From contig CALCWF010000131.1 in assembly GCA_937906355.1 (NCBI GenBank), positions 1-9,319 on the forward strand: a DNA stretch of 9,319 nt, in the 5' to 3' direction. The DNA comes from an uncultured Rickettsiales bacterium. GTDB lineage: Bacteria > Pseudomonadota > Alphaproteobacteria > Rickettsiales > Deianiraeaceae. Shown here one piece after another: positions 9,319 through 9,319 of this stretch. A model generated the notes under the pieces. It saw only the letters and a program-made list of their open reading frames with translations, made no database searches and was not told the DNA's origin. Positions within the stretch are counted from its first letter, which is position 1. The number at the start of each line of letters is the position of its first letter. Position numbers and translations under genes: made by a program.

Positions 9319-9319
9319 T
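9214..9319 (-). repeat. Module-tail direct repeat, copy 2 (cut by the window edge)
   Basis: It matches 6709-6814 with four mismatches and is still matching at the last base of the window. The duplicated block therefore probably extends beyond the right edge. Confidence 0.9.

Overview
The whole window is the inside of one gene. Read on the minus strand in the phase whose codons occupy plus-strand triplets 1-3, 4-6 and so on, I translated all 3106 codons from 9318 down to 1 and met no stop. The frame runs off both edges, so neither the start codon, promoter and ribosome binding site nor the stop and terminator can be seen. No other gene, RNA gene, insertion sequence or CRISPR array is supported. 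Residue numbers below count from residue 1 = bases 9318-9316, the first whole codon in the window, not the true N-terminus.

The DNA is A+T-rich (about one third G+C by eye), and the protein is rich in Lys, Asn, Asp, Glu and Ile. TGA, TAA and TAG never occur in frame, and the roughly nine Trp residues are all TGG. This argues against a Mollicute-type code (TGA = Trp) or a ciliate code (TAA/TAG = Gln). A 9.3-kb intron-free frame in such DNA fits a low-GC bacterium, and a host-associated one (for example a Rickettsiales-like endosymbiont) is plausible. The sequence alone does not fix the taxon.

Layout from N to C (high to low coordinates): the tail of an off-window module (9208-9318); four consecutive repeat modules A-D (9207 to 4867); a diverged module E (4866-4381); about 939 residues of helical repeats (4380-1564); then modules F (1563-985) and G (984-1, cut by the edge). 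Each module opens with a short strand such as TITITK or TILIAK and a header motif close to N-x-P-L-S-K-D-S-M-L-x-K-x-L-Q. A beta-rich stretch follows, then one or more units of about 75-100 residues: a strand like F-K-L-x-Y, a helix around E-Q-F...I-L-N-A-L, and a second helix like A-x-K-x-L-x-K-[IV]-A-F. I do not recognise this family.

Modules B and C carry near-identical DNA, including a 158-bp perfect repeat, which points to recent duplication or gene conversion. The best candidate here for something undescribed is this giant modular protein. A surface, secreted or effector role is only inference, because its ends are not visible and no catalytic motif was found.
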